Shown here piece by piece: positions 22,299-34,600 of a stretch of DNA of 64,000 nucleotides. This DNA is from Whitmania pigra (taxonomy: Eukaryota > Annelida > Clitellata > Hirudinida > Haemopidae): positions 1,539,001 through 1,603,000 of the forward strand of contig JAJTWR010000314.1 of NCBI GenBank assembly GCA_021613335.1, in the 5' to 3' direction. The stretch's first letter is position 1. Each line of letters opens with the position of its first letter. A program made the translations under genes and the position numbers. A model generated the notes under the pieces. It was not told where the DNA came from and searched no databases. It worked only from the letters and a program-made list of their open reading frames with translations.

Positions 22299-25200
22299 TC
22301 AAAAGAGTCCGCAATCCTTAAGGTTATTTTTTATGATGACATCTGTAATAGCATCGAAAACAAACTGAATATTATTTGTATCTGTGGCGCAAGTGAAATG
22401 GGCATAAATCTCTTTCGTTCCTTTACGCTTGTTTAATTCTTCGAATTGCCTTCTTATATAATTCGATGTTTCGTCGTAAGTGTTGCTTCCTTTAAAAAAT
22501 ATTGAAAGTTATTATTAAAAACAAGCATTATTAAAATCAAGAAATATTAAATTAATTGTATTAGAAAAATGCTTCCTGAAATTAAAAAAAAAAATAAGAC
22601 ATCGGCTCAACAACCGGTATATTCCTTGAAACAGACAGTGATTGGGTTGATTTTGATCTTGTCAGCGAAAAGGTCTTTCTTGTTCAGAAAGAGTATGATT
22701 GAAGTTTCCGTAAACCATTTGTTGTTGCAGATTGAATCAAATAGCTGCATGCTTTCCATCATACGGTTCTTTAAAAACAATCGAATTAGAGGCAGCATTG
22801 CAATTTTCCACTTAGTCAGGAAATATCGAGAAAATCATAATTACACGTTGTAGCCATAATATACAATATTGAATTATTATATAATTACAAGCGTCATTTA
22901 GGCTCAATTACATTAGACTTATTTATTAAGCCTACAACTGCTGCGTGAAGACGGACGAACAAATGCTACCGTTTCTCTATCCTCGGCCAGTGTCAAGTCG
23001 TATTCGCTGAGAGCCACGATGAAGATGATGGCCGTAACTCCCTCGAAGCAATGGATCCACTTTTTGCGCTCTGATCTTTGACCTCCGACATCGAACATCC
23101 TTTTAATAAGATTACTCAAATCAATTCATACGTGATGCATAATACAACAATCCTAAAGTTAACAGGACGATCATAGTGATAAAAACTGTTGTTGTTATTA
23201 CTAATATTGTGACGACTATTGACATGCGATTCTTAAATGTTTGGTTCTTGGTTTGGATGATTCATGGTTTTGGTCAACTAGAACATTTCATTATCAACTC
23301 TATCTTCTAAACTTGCAGAAAAATAATTTAGAGATTAAATCGTAAAACTTATGTAACTAAATTGGCTTCAAACTTGAAATGGAGATCCTTAAATGAAAAA
23401 TTGGTCTCAACGATTCCAGTTGTTTTGACTCTCGTCCTCAGGAGATCCTGCTCCGTCGGAATGTACGAGGGATCTGCTATTCTATCCAAGCTGTTCAGGT
23501 AACTGGAAATAAGCTTTTAGTTTAAAAAGGTTACAAAAATCTAATAAATTCATTTTACTAAACTGTTTTCCGCGTAAAAGTAGAATTGTTTGGAAGTTGT
23601 TGGCTGACAAGCCGAGTTATTAATAGCGACGTCTAATTAGATAGCCTTAATTTCACAGCAACCAGCAAAATTTTAAACTGCAGTAAATTACATTTACTAC
23701 TATCAACGAGAAACACCAACTAAGAAGCAGAATCATTGAGCTGATATTCGCTAGCTCTGGAGAAGCATTGCTGAATCCCTTTGTCTTTCCACAGTCTCTT
23801 GATGACCTCTACCAAATCCTTCGGCAGGTCACCATCGTCCATGTTAGTTAGCAGAAGGGCCTTCTCGTCAGCCTAGAAAAGTGAAAAATGATAAATAATT
23901 AATTATTCTTATTATGGCGAGAAGTTGAACTTGCTATGCCGTGGTTGGAAGCGACATTAATTGAAGACAGTTGCATGCGAATAATATAAAGATTGAAATA
24001 AGTATAACAAATTTTAATAATAATAATAAATTTATCCTCTATTTGGAAACGGTTTTTCATTGTCGCTTAAAGCATCGCCATTTTCTTTGTCGACATGATG
24101 GCTTTCGTAAATTCTCCACGTATCTCCCTCTATCTCTAATAACCTCTCTATCGAGATTCTCGTACGGAATTTGAAGTCGGCTCATTTCCTTGACGATGGC
24201 GATGATGCTCTGCTTGATGTTGCTGAATATGACTGGTTTGTACGAGAGGCATTCGTCTCGCGAATATCCTTTCTCGTGGATGATCCTGATATTGAAAATG
24301 ATATTTGTGATAATAATAATAAAAATTTAGTACAGTTTATTTTATTAAATAATGTAACTGTATTTAACTAATGTATTAATATTATTATATATAATATCGT
24401 AAAGCTGTCAAGAGTCGCTGGTGCTCCATCAGTTTTTTTATTTGCATTAAATTGCATGTTACATGTAAAAATCAAAAATAATTTTATGGCAACTTTTGTT
24501 TTGGATTAACGGTAACGTTTACTAAGAAAAATTTGCAAGGCATTTATCATGACTTCTTCAAAGGAAGATTTTATTCCTCTGATTAATTCTAACTTTTTAT
24601 TTATCGGCCAATTCCATTAAGAAAATATTCATTTCCATTATCCAGAAGTCGGCGCGATGGTCGTTAGGTTCTATGCAGAGGTGCCTAATTAGTGCCGAGA
24701 AAGGACTTCTTGTTACAATTAAAATAATTAGAATTTTTTACAGGATGCATCGCATAGGTACAAGCTCTGGAGACTAGACATATTGTTAAGTTTTTGTAAT
24801 CTTTCGTGCTCGGTAAGAGACAAGTGAAAAGCCGCCATTAAGCAACGAACTTAATTTGAAACTTAAATTAAGATATCTTCTATCATTATCATACCTGTGG
24901 ATGTAAAATCATTTTGCTTTTCAATTTTTCACTGAAATTTTAAGAACTAATTATTTCTAATGTTCTAAACGTCGCCAAGATTCTTTAATTTCCAGAATTA
25001 TCTTGCTTTTCAGCCTTTCACCGTAAGTTTGTGCACTAATTAATTCCAATGCTCTAATCGTCGCCATGAACCTTTCCAGCATCATTTTCATGACACGATA
25101 TCACGAAATCCGTATTTTGATATTGGAGGTTGTAAAAAGATTTTACTCGACAAAGGCAAAAAAAAAGGAAAATAACTTTATTTTGCCAATTGCTAAACTT

Positions 25201-25641
25201 AATTGAAAATCTAGCTTATTACGAATAACTAACTTCATCTGCTTCACAACTGTGCTCTTCCCACACTCTCCTCCTCCTGATTTGTGGTCAATCATAATTG
25301 TTAATAATTAAATTCAAATTTTATTACTTAGTAATTGTAATCGAATAAATTTAACATATAAATTGCGCGATACAATTGGTTTTGAGCAGACGATAACATC
25401 AACGTTAGGTGCTGCATCCGGTACGACTTGATTGATTTTTTGTTGGGAGGATCGGGATGATCGTCGAAATTCTATTCGACCGAAACCATTTATTATGCTT
25501 GGATCACTTAACTCACTCACCCAGAAGGAGCAATTTAACTTCGTTTGATGCTTTATCTCCATCCATTTTAAGTTGCTTTTCAATTTTTTTCGACCTGTCC
25601 AATGCTTCTTTTTCATTGTTCGACGACAATATGCACCCCAT
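22299..25641 (-). CDS. GNAI: G protein alpha subunit, Gi class
   Basis: Eight exons (high to low): 25521-25641, 25234-25276, 24144-24285, 23721-23872, 23374-23502, 22970-23099, 22615-22768, 22299-22489, giving 1062 nt and 353 aa (G-alpha-i is usually 354). The N-terminus MGCILSS is a myristoylation and palmitoylation site. Switch I Arg/Thr occur in [14 protein letters not shown] and switch II is [12 protein letters not shown]. The base-recognition motif is NKKD, with FTCATDT later. The C-terminal tail NNLKDCGLF has the Cys at -4 typical of pertussis-toxin-sensitive Gi proteins and couples to Gi-linked receptors. Odd point: the P-loop reads GGGECGKST instead of the near-invariant GAGESGKST. 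The catalytic Gln and Arg are kept, so it is probably a working GTPase that inhibits adenylyl cyclase. Confidence 0.94.
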
Positions 25642-25961
25642 AGCTTACGTTAACTTATTTATTAAAGTAACAGGCTCTAGCAAATTTGGAGTTAGAGAGG
25701 ACGATCAGTACGCAAATTTAGCGCAAATACTGCGACGTCGACTTATTGAATATCTTTAGTTGAAGGATGCAACAAACGTCAATTATACTACCGGCCACAA
25801 AAATCACAGGAGTCAGGTAAATTGAGTGGAGTGAGGCATGTATGCCATACACAACCGCTACATATAGCATTGACAAGGAGAAAAACTGTTGCCAACAAAT
25901 TTGAATTATTGTGCCAGAATTATGTCAAAAAGCCTAATGAATTTTCGCTGTTTTATCAGTG
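25642..25961. other. Intergenic region between GNAI start and ACTR8 stop
   Basis: About 320 bases, both neighbours on the minus strand. It should carry the GNAI promoter and 5' UTR and the ACTR8 3' UTR. Nothing else is recognised. Confidence 0.5.
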
Positions 25962-28900
25962 TCACCAATTAAATGGAATTCTTTCTCTCAGTGCACGAAT
26001 GCCATATTTGTTCCAGAGTCGAGGTGTGACCCATAACTCCTGTGACGTGTCAAGACATGACATGATGCAAGCTCCTTTCCATGCTAGGTGGGCCAGGTCA
26101 GAATTCTCCTGAATGGAAAATAACAGCGAAAATGCACACAAATAAAGACAAAATCAAATGTTGCTTATCAATGGTTAACCTTCGGACACACATTTGCCTC
26201 GTATGATTTGTTGTTCAATTTCATTTGAGTCAGTAGCAGATGAGCCAAATGATTTTGAGTTCCAGGAAACATTGCACCTCCTCCAACCAACAGGATGTTC
26301 CCGTACATCTTCTGTCTCGCTTCTTCTGTTTCTGTTTGCAATTCAAAACAAGTTAACTAATTAATTATAGAAAGCAGGCTAAACAGCATGGCCAATCTTA
26401 CAGCAACAATTAATAATCAATTAGAGACAGAAATTCATTGAAGAACAAAATTATACAAACCACACTGTTCAATGCTTTTGATGATGGAATGATGCAGTCC
26501 CATGAGATTCCATGCATCACAGTCATCTTCCATCTGATTAGTCCTCATGGTGTTAAAGTCAAGCTGATCGTATCCTTCAAAATCGTTGAGCTGAGAGTCA
26601 TCTCCCATGCCGGACTCTTGTGCTTGATTTGATTCCGTCTGATCCCTCCGTCTTTGTCTGGCAGCTATTTCGTGCTTAGTCATGGTCTGACGGAGGTATT
26701 CCTCGTCATTGACGTCGCTGGGATCGCTGACTTTTTTCCCACCTCCCAGGACTATGAGATTATCGTTGACCTTGAGGCCAAACATTTCTGGGAAGAAGAG
26801 AGACATTGGTGCCAGTAATCTTTCATCACCCAACCTCAGAGTGAATTTTAAGGTAACTGGTGGCGATGCTGGTATTGGCTTTGAATAAGATATTTCAAAG
26901 TCCTTCATTCCATCTATATTCTGTAAGAGTGGAAAAAGTTACATCTAGAACAAAGAATTATGAATGATAAATGAACCATGTCTGAGCTAAAGCAGCTTCT
27001 AAATGCGACATTATAAAATTGTAACAATCACTAAGCTAGGATTATAACTCGATGTCATACTAACAAGTGAAAAAGCATTTGATCAAATAACGAGATTCTA
27101 TTGCTTGCACCTGATCGAGATGGCAGTAGGATTCTTTCAAGTTCTGTACGAACATTCCGTCAAATCTCTGAGCTACGTTGATGTCTTTGAGCTGGAATCC
27201 GCTTTTACTGAGCAGCCAATTGAAGCAACTTGTGACATCGCTTCCTCCGACCTGCAGCAGCATCATGGTGTTGGACTTAATCATGCCATCCTCGATACAG
27301 CAGATTGAAGTCTTCCTGTCCCCGATGTCCACCACACATCCACACGTCAGTCCCTCCTCAAAGGTGGCACACACTGATTCCTGATTTTGTTTTTTAAATG
27401 TTTGTTATGTTGCAAAATTTTCTCTTAAAAAATCCAACTCTAAAGAAAGGTAAAGTAGTGAAATGACTGTACAATGTCGAACCTGTGTTATAAATATTGA
27501 GTGGAAGCCAATCTTGTTTAAGAGAAGATCGACCAGTTCTCTTATGTCTGGCCTTCTGTATGAATCTGGGATCAGTACAACGGCTCTATGGTACTAGGGA
27601 GGACATAAATAGGTGAATAGTTATGCTTAGGGGCCTACACACAAATCAATTAATCAATACTATATCATAGAATTTTCACTAAACAATGTTACAGAAAGCT
27701 CAGCCATGAAATAAGCCAAGAAACAATAACGCTAAATAAAAAAGTAACAAATCAAGAAATCCAATACTTTCAATTAATGTAACTTTATTTGCTCAAGAAA
27801 TGCAATATTTTGAATAATTTACTTTGGCATTTGCCTGGCAAACATTGAGATGTACTCGGAAGGCTGTCATCCAAATGTCATGGAGATCCTGCACAATGCT
27901 GGAAATGGACCCACCAACATCAGGGTGGGTATTCAGCTTTCCACCCTTCCAGGGCCAGTGGATGTTGAATGCTGAATCGGGGGCCAGCATGAAAGCCTTT
28001 TAAGTATTTAATAATTATGAGGTCAGTTGGTTAATAAATCAAATGGTTATAAATAGGTTAATTTAATTAAGTAGTCAGTCATTTAGTCACAAATTTTGGC
28101 CATATTTAAACAGTTGAAAGAAGTTAAAATTCTAAAGTTCTTAGAGAACTTACTTCTTGACCAACAAAAAATTCAATATCAGCTGGAGCATTAGTCCACT
28201 GATGAACATCTGATGAAGTGTTTGTCTCTAGGAGTATTTCTGAGTTCTCATTGAATTCCAAGACCTTCAACCGATAATCAAAATAAAGTCGTAATTTAAT
28301 GCCATTTATTTAATGCTTGAATCTAAAAACTTAGATCTATCCTTATTTTGATTATTTAAAAAAGTAAGTTAACAAACAGCCATTATAAAATGAAACATAT
28401 CTGCTTTTTTAATGAAAATAATCAGATGACAAAACCTGTTCTGGGCTGGTAAGTTTTCGCTTCCTTCCTCTGGCAACATATCTTGTCGACAAGCTCTCCC
28501 GTGCAGATTTCAAGCCAATCTCTCTCAAGAGTTTTGATTCCAGAGTCTTGCAAGAAAATAATTACTTTGATGTCAGTCGTACCTACTTGATAAATTATTG
28601 TATTGTTACGTACTTACTTACTCAAGTTACTTAGTTCAAGTTTTCACTATGAACGTGTCTTACCTCTTTCGCTGGATTTGAAAGCCACTCATCTTCGTGT
28701 TTGTAAGATTCAATTGACCTACGTCTCCTGGCAATGCAGTGAGGAATTGTGACGGGGTAGATCGAAGTAGACAAACCAAATCTTAAATTGAAGGAGCCGG
28801 GATGTATGACAATAATAGGATAGCTATCTGGATTCTGTGTAGAATGTTGTACTCATTTATAAAAGTTATATTATTTAAGCAAGAATTATATAAATTATCA

Positions 28901-29095
28901 AACTTTACAGATCACATCTAAAATATTTTAAGTAAGATCAAATATCCTTTTTCAAGAGCTTTTCTATCTCAAATAGTTGTAAATTTTGTGCCGGCGAACG
29001 ACGGCATCTGACAAAAATCTCGAGTTTTACTTAATTGAACAAAACTGAAATCCCCGAATACTTACATCAGCAGAAACTATCCCATTAGTCATCAT
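25962..29095 (-). CDS. ACTR8: Actin-related protein 8 (INO80 complex)
   Basis: ARP8 is a nuclear actin-like subunit of the INO80 chromatin remodeller. It helps bind nucleosomal DNA and actin. Exons (high to low): 29066-29095, 28664-28834, 28436-28546, 28154-28264, 27823-27996, 27483-27593, 27111-27380, 26461-26920, 26180-26331, 25962-26108, giving 1737 nt (578 aa), somewhat shorter than vertebrate ARP8 (about 620). Visible: phosphate-1-like segment IVIHPGSFNLRFGLS near residue 20, the ARP8-typical RYVARGRKRK, the central actin-fold segment CGCVVDIGDRKTSICCIEDG, an acidic and charged insertion (about 350-450), the GNILLVGGGAMFPG loop, and the C-terminal ELWVTPRLW. All junctions are in frame. 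Two adjacent ATGs open the ORF; the first was taken. Confidence 0.94.
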
Positions 29096-29456
29096 CGAAC
29101 TTTGTTTAATAAATACTTTAAGAAATAAAACACAACTGTCTGGTAAACAAATCCACCACTTTTAAACCAGCGATTAAAAGTTAACTTTACTCGAAATTAT
29201 AATTAATAACCTCCAATCGTTGAAAAACAATCGACGACAAACTCTCGTCTCAAACATATCTAAGTATTTATTTTCAAAAACAATAACATTAATAAAATTA
29301 GCAAAATCCGCCAACCCCACCACAAGCGAGCCAAAGCATTATTCGATCAAAAATGAAGCAGCTATGCAAGTTTTTTTTTATTTACAAAATACAACAAAGC
29401 CCAGTGATTAATCATTGATTACTAAGCATGTCTAAAGCGAACATGCGCAAAAGATC
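29096..29456. other. Intergenic region between ACTR8 start and SSU72 stop
   Basis: About 360 bases, AT-rich, both genes on the minus strand. It is presumed ACTR8 promoter and SSU72 3' UTR. A 63-codon open frame here has no support. Confidence 0.5.
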
Positions 29457-30717
29457 CTAATAAAACACAACACTGTGCAGAAGTGATCTCTGGCACTGGT
29501 GTTCAAAATCTGTCAGGAGCTCGTCGATCTCATTGTCCAAGTCTTCACATTGGGAAAGCTAAAATTAAAGTATTACCTTGTATTTATTTATCCAATTTCA
29601 GACTGAAAAAGCCTTCTGTCACTGATGCTTATGGAAAGTAATTTAAATGAATGAATCTACCTCAAAACATTAATAGACAATGCTATCATTGTGTAAACAT
29701 GAATAAAAGCAGAAGAATCTTCAGACACCATAATTTTTTAGTGAATCTTAACTACTTGTAATTATGAATTGTGTGATGTCGGACAAAATAAACAATTAAC
29801 TAAATTCCATTTACCAGCGTGCAAAGATCACTAATCATTATAGCACCAATTGTGGCTTCTTCGTGGTTGTCTTGAATGTCGATATTTATTATATGGACAG
29901 GCTCAACATACAACTTTTCACGATTTTCTAAATCTGTTAAAACAAAAGATAATTATATAAATAATAAACAAAACTGTTACATAAATTCATCAAGCTCTAC
30001 AAAACCAACATATTACAAACAAATTTCAAGAAATGAATGGCACTAGTTCATGTCAAATGCATCTTTGTTGGCATAAACCTTAAAACCTCATCTTAAAACA
30101 GCTGTCCACCAAATCACCAACCATCTAGTACTTGATCGTACACCCTTTCCTCACAGCAGATTATGATGTCAAATCTTTCACTGCAAGCCTGCCACCTTTC
30201 AGGTCTTGGCTTGATGCGTCTGTTCCTGTCTAGCATGTGCAGGAGACCATTTTGTGTGTACCTGACCAAATCATTTCAGTTGCATTAAATTATTCTATAA
30301 AATTTGAGCTTACTACCATTACATAACTATGTTAACATTAACTATAACCAAAAATCCTTATTGTAGCAAACATATGTAAGCAACTCACATCTGTCGGTCT
30401 TTATTTAAGAGATCTTTGTACATTTCATCATAGGTAGTGCTAAATTCATATACATTTGGTCTGTCTTGCGCTAATCCCGGCAGCTTCACATGAGTACCAG
30501 TTCCGAAAGACTTCACATTAAATCCTTTTTTGCTAAAAAGTAATAACGAAACAATATAATAAATGAAGTATGACTTGTGGCGGTTAGGCAGAGAAAACAA
30601 TGTCAAATCTGGTATGTTCTTAAAACAATTTTCATTTGTAAAATACCTTAAAAAATGATGGGCCTCCATACTCCGGTTCTGATTGCTGGAACAAACTACA
30701 GCTATTCTCAACTCCAT
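29457..30717 (-). CDS. SSU72: SSU72 RNA polymerase II CTD phosphatase
   Basis: SSU72 removes phosphate from Ser5 and Ser7 of the RNA polymerase II C-terminal domain and works with the cleavage and polyadenylation machinery. Five exons (high to low): 30647-30717, 30389-30532, 30122-30261, 29815-29933, 29457-29558, totalling 576 nt (191 aa; family about 194). The catalytic Cys-X5-Arg loop CSSNQNRS sits at residues 10-17, as in low-molecular-weight tyrosine phosphatase folds. Family blocks SFGTGTHVKLPG, YDEMYKDL, NGLLHMLDRNRRIKP and FDIIICCEERVYDQV follow. The C-terminus is slightly extended (SVVFY). It is divergent from the cactin gene, whose start lies 920 bp away. Confidence 0.96.
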
Positions 30718-31636
30718 TTTTACTAGGGGAGCACCAGAAAAAAAAAACAGCCCCAAACAGCAGTCGAAAACAAGCAAAGAACTACTAAGAAATATTCGGC
30801 GAAAAGAGTTGTGATGTTATGTGTTTATATCAAATAAATAACGATGCAAAGTTTTAATTTGTTAGATGTGAGTTTGATACCAGAGAGAATAATTACTATT
30901 ACAAAAGATTACGGGTTTTATAAGCATTGCAATATATATTGCTCCAACACTTGTATGTTTAAAATATAAAAATAAAGTCTTAATTATAAAGGTAATAGAT
31001 TTAAAAAATTACAATTATTTTTGGTAATTCAAAAATAATGAGTTTTATATCATTTTATAAAGTGTTAAGAATTATATTAACTTAAATTAAATAATACGAT
31101 AGTTAGCATTACGGATGCATTTCAAGTTCAAAGTATTTTTTATTAAAGTTAGTATATTTTGGAAAGTCATTGCATTTCTTGCGTTGTACAAGTTTCGGAC
31201 AAAAAGTTGTCCATTATTGATAAACTATTTGCAGTTCAATAAATCAGTCAATAATGGATTTAAAATGCCCTTGTTTGTAAACAAACAACACAAATTATTC
31301 CTCTTGTCGGAAGTATCATGGCCTTGAATGGTCACTACATATAGATTCGAAGCTTGACAAAGCCTCACTGATATCAAATTAATATAAACTATGCATGCAT
31401 TTGACAATTATATAAAAGCTAAATTAAAAATGTTAAAAATTTATAGAAAATAAAATTTTGTCATTATGTTTATAAAGTTTGCAGTCTTTGGTTTGCTTTT
31501 TCGTCCGCGATTGTTTTTCTCTAGGATTTGTTGATAAATTGGGGAATTACTGGGTCATCGGATCAGAATATTATTAATTGGACAATAATTTTACTAAACA
31601 CATCCATTTTTAAAATTGTCCATTTTATTTGTTGAT
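30718..31636. promoter_or_regulatory. Divergent intergenic region between SSU72 and CACTIN
   Basis: About 920 bases, strongly AT-rich, holding both 5' flanks. A 70-codon open frame inside it (31115-31327) has no splice context or recognisable motif. No individual promoter element was identified. Confidence 0.4.
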
Positions 31637-34600
31637 ATGCCAAAGGACAAGAAGTAAGGAGAAACTAATTGATTCGATAGGCAACTTAAATCAACAGATA
31701 TGTTTGTTTATGATAGCTATGTTTAATTTACTATTCACGTAATTTAGGGATGAAAAACGCGCAAAAGAGTTAGAGACGCCAGAAGAGAAAAGGGCAAGAC
31801 GATTAGCGGATAAAGTGAGTTTTAAAGCAATGGCGATCTCTAATGCAAGTGAGCATCATTAAGTTTTCAATTTTAATTGTTTTAAGCTAGCCAAAAGTCA
31901 AAGAGAAAAAGAAAAATTGGGCTGGGATGAAGAACACCTGGTATGTTGTTGATGCATGGTTTTAAGCATATAATATTTTTCCATAACATTCAATTCAATT
32001 AAGTACATAATTACTATTTAATACACTTAAATTCATGTGGACTCTGACAACACATTCAAACATATCAGGGCTACACGAACGAGTGCAATCCGTTTGGGGA
32101 TTCAAATTTGTACGAGCCTCTCATCTGGACGAAAAAACTGGAACAAGAGGGAAAGTCTGACCTCGACGTAAGAGACATCAAGAAGATGCAGAAGAGGAAG
32201 ATGATTGAAAATAGGGTGAGTTTCTGTTAAAGTGGCTTTCCAAATCAGCTAGCATAAACCAATTCACAACATTGTGCTTAAAGTAATTAATGTAACTATA
32301 TTGTAACTATTAATGTAATATAATGTAACAATAATGTAAGTATATAGATGCAAAGAGGGTTTTATCCAATCAAATCAAACATAAACTTATCTTATGTTGG
32401 TTTAAACTATCTTCATGTTCAGGAGGAACTGCACAAAGTGAAAAAGCGACGAACGGAAAGGGAAAGAGAACGAGAAGAAAGAGAGAGGGAACAGGAACTC
32501 CTGCAGAGGGAGAAGGAGGCTGCTTATTACAGGGAGTGGGCAAAACAAGAGGACACCGTGAGTTACCTTATTCGACTCTATTTTGTTTGTATTTTCATTT
32601 ATATTTTGCATTTATTTATATTTAATTTTAAATTTAAATAAAATATTGTGGGAGTCTTAAGAATATGACTTTCAGTAAAATATTTATATAAATATATAAC
32701 TAATGTAATATATTTATATAAAATTTTCCAGCGAACTGAATGTCATTGGATGACATTTTTGCGTATTCATGTATAATAAGTAATTTTTGCTAATAATTCA
32801 TCATAATTCAAAACATGTTTTCTTGTAGTTTCACCTCCAGCAAGCAAAACTGAGATCAAAAATCAGAATCAGTGATGGAGCTGGTGAGTTGTTGAATGAT
32901 GTTATTTACATTTTATAAAGAATTTTTTAATATAATATAATTACAATTAATAAGTTGATGTATGAGGTATTAATATAATATCAATTGATAATTTCTGCAC
33001 GAGTTTCCTAATGATGATGGTAATAATAATAATAATAATAATAATTTGTTTTAAAATATTTTTTTGTCATTTACAGCCAAGCCTATTGATCTTTTGGCCC
33101 ACTACATTAGCTCCGAGGATGATGACATGATTACAGAAGTTACCGAGCCTTACGAGTTCCTAAACGTAAGTCCATCGAAATTTAACTCCCAGCAGTGAAT
33201 AATGTCAAATGTAATGTTTGCTAATAATACCGTAAAGTGACTGCTTAACATTACTTGTTTGCCTTCTCAATGGAATTAATAATAATAATGTTAAAATGAT
33301 TATAAATAATTATTAGAATTACTAAATTAACAATAAATGAATTAATTTTAGGGTCTCAAGATAAATGACCTTGAGGATCTCCTTGAAGACATCAAAGTTT
33401 ACCTGGAGTTGGAGCAGGGAAAGAACGTCGACTATTGGAAGGACATCACCATCGTGGCAGAGGATGAACTGAAGAAGCTCAGGAGGGCTGATCCAAACTG
33501 TCCAGGTAACAATTTATTTTATTTATCTATTTTTAATTATCTGTCTTGAGGATATCGGGTAACAATTTATTTTATTTATCCATTTTTACTTATCTGTCTT
33601 GAGGATATCGGGTAACAATTTATTTTATTTATCTATGTTTACTAATCTATCTTGAGGATATCAGGAATACTATGACCTCTTTGACCTTTCTTGCAGAGCA
33701 CTTCACAAACAGAAACCCTCTCATCTCAAACAAAGCCATGCGAGAGGAGGTCGAGAACACGTTCAGAAACACTCCCATGCAGGATTTGTACAACCTCGAG
33801 AAGGCCATGAAGGACAAGCTGAAGGGAGGCGAGGGAATCGATGTCGGTGAGTAGCGACTGCGAATCGCCGGATTCGATTTCGGGTGACGACGCCGATGGA
33901 TGATGTACGTCGAGAGAAGATGTTCTGAAACGCTTTTTTTGTTTTTAAATTAAATAATTTTTTCGGTTGAATAGTTAACCATTTTTATTGATTTTACAAA
34001 GCATGTAATTAACTGATGGAGTCATTGAGTTTGAGCTTGACTTGATGAATGGAAACACACACAATTTCACGTGCACGCTATTTTATGCTCATTTTGATTA
34101 ACAAATGATTTCATCATCGAGTGCATATTTCAGTTAACATTTTTTAATTAACACATTCAACTAGGCCACTGGGAAGACATGCTGGAGCAGCTGAGACCGC
34201 ACATGGCAAGGAGGAGACTGAAGGAGAGACATCAAGAACATCTCAAGAACAAACTGCTGAGGTTGAAGAGAGAGGTCAGTTGATTTTTCACGAATTTATT
34301 ATTATTATTCGTAACTTAATATTGCTCAAGATCTTATTGATCCGCTACTTGTTGATGTGATTAATAATTATTATTATTATTTATATGGCTCCTTAAGCAT
34401 AGCGTCTTGGGATGAGATGATTATCATTGTATTTTGCACGAGATTTCTGTTTCCATTTACATTAACTTGGTTTAACTACTGAGTTTAACTAATGTTTCTC
34501 ATCATTTTCAGCAATGCATCGAAATCGGTCCACTTTTTCCATCTGCTGCAAAAGAGGAGCCTGAGGCAGGTCCATCAACTTCTTCTGAGCAACAAGCACA

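Noticed and set aside
23971..24371. Plus-strand ORFs of 66-67 codons
   Set aside because: Antisense shadows of a G-alpha-i exon and its intron.
31115..31407. ORFs on both strands between SSU72 and CACTIN
   Set aside because: Short, AT-biased, no similarity. They lie in the divergent promoter region.
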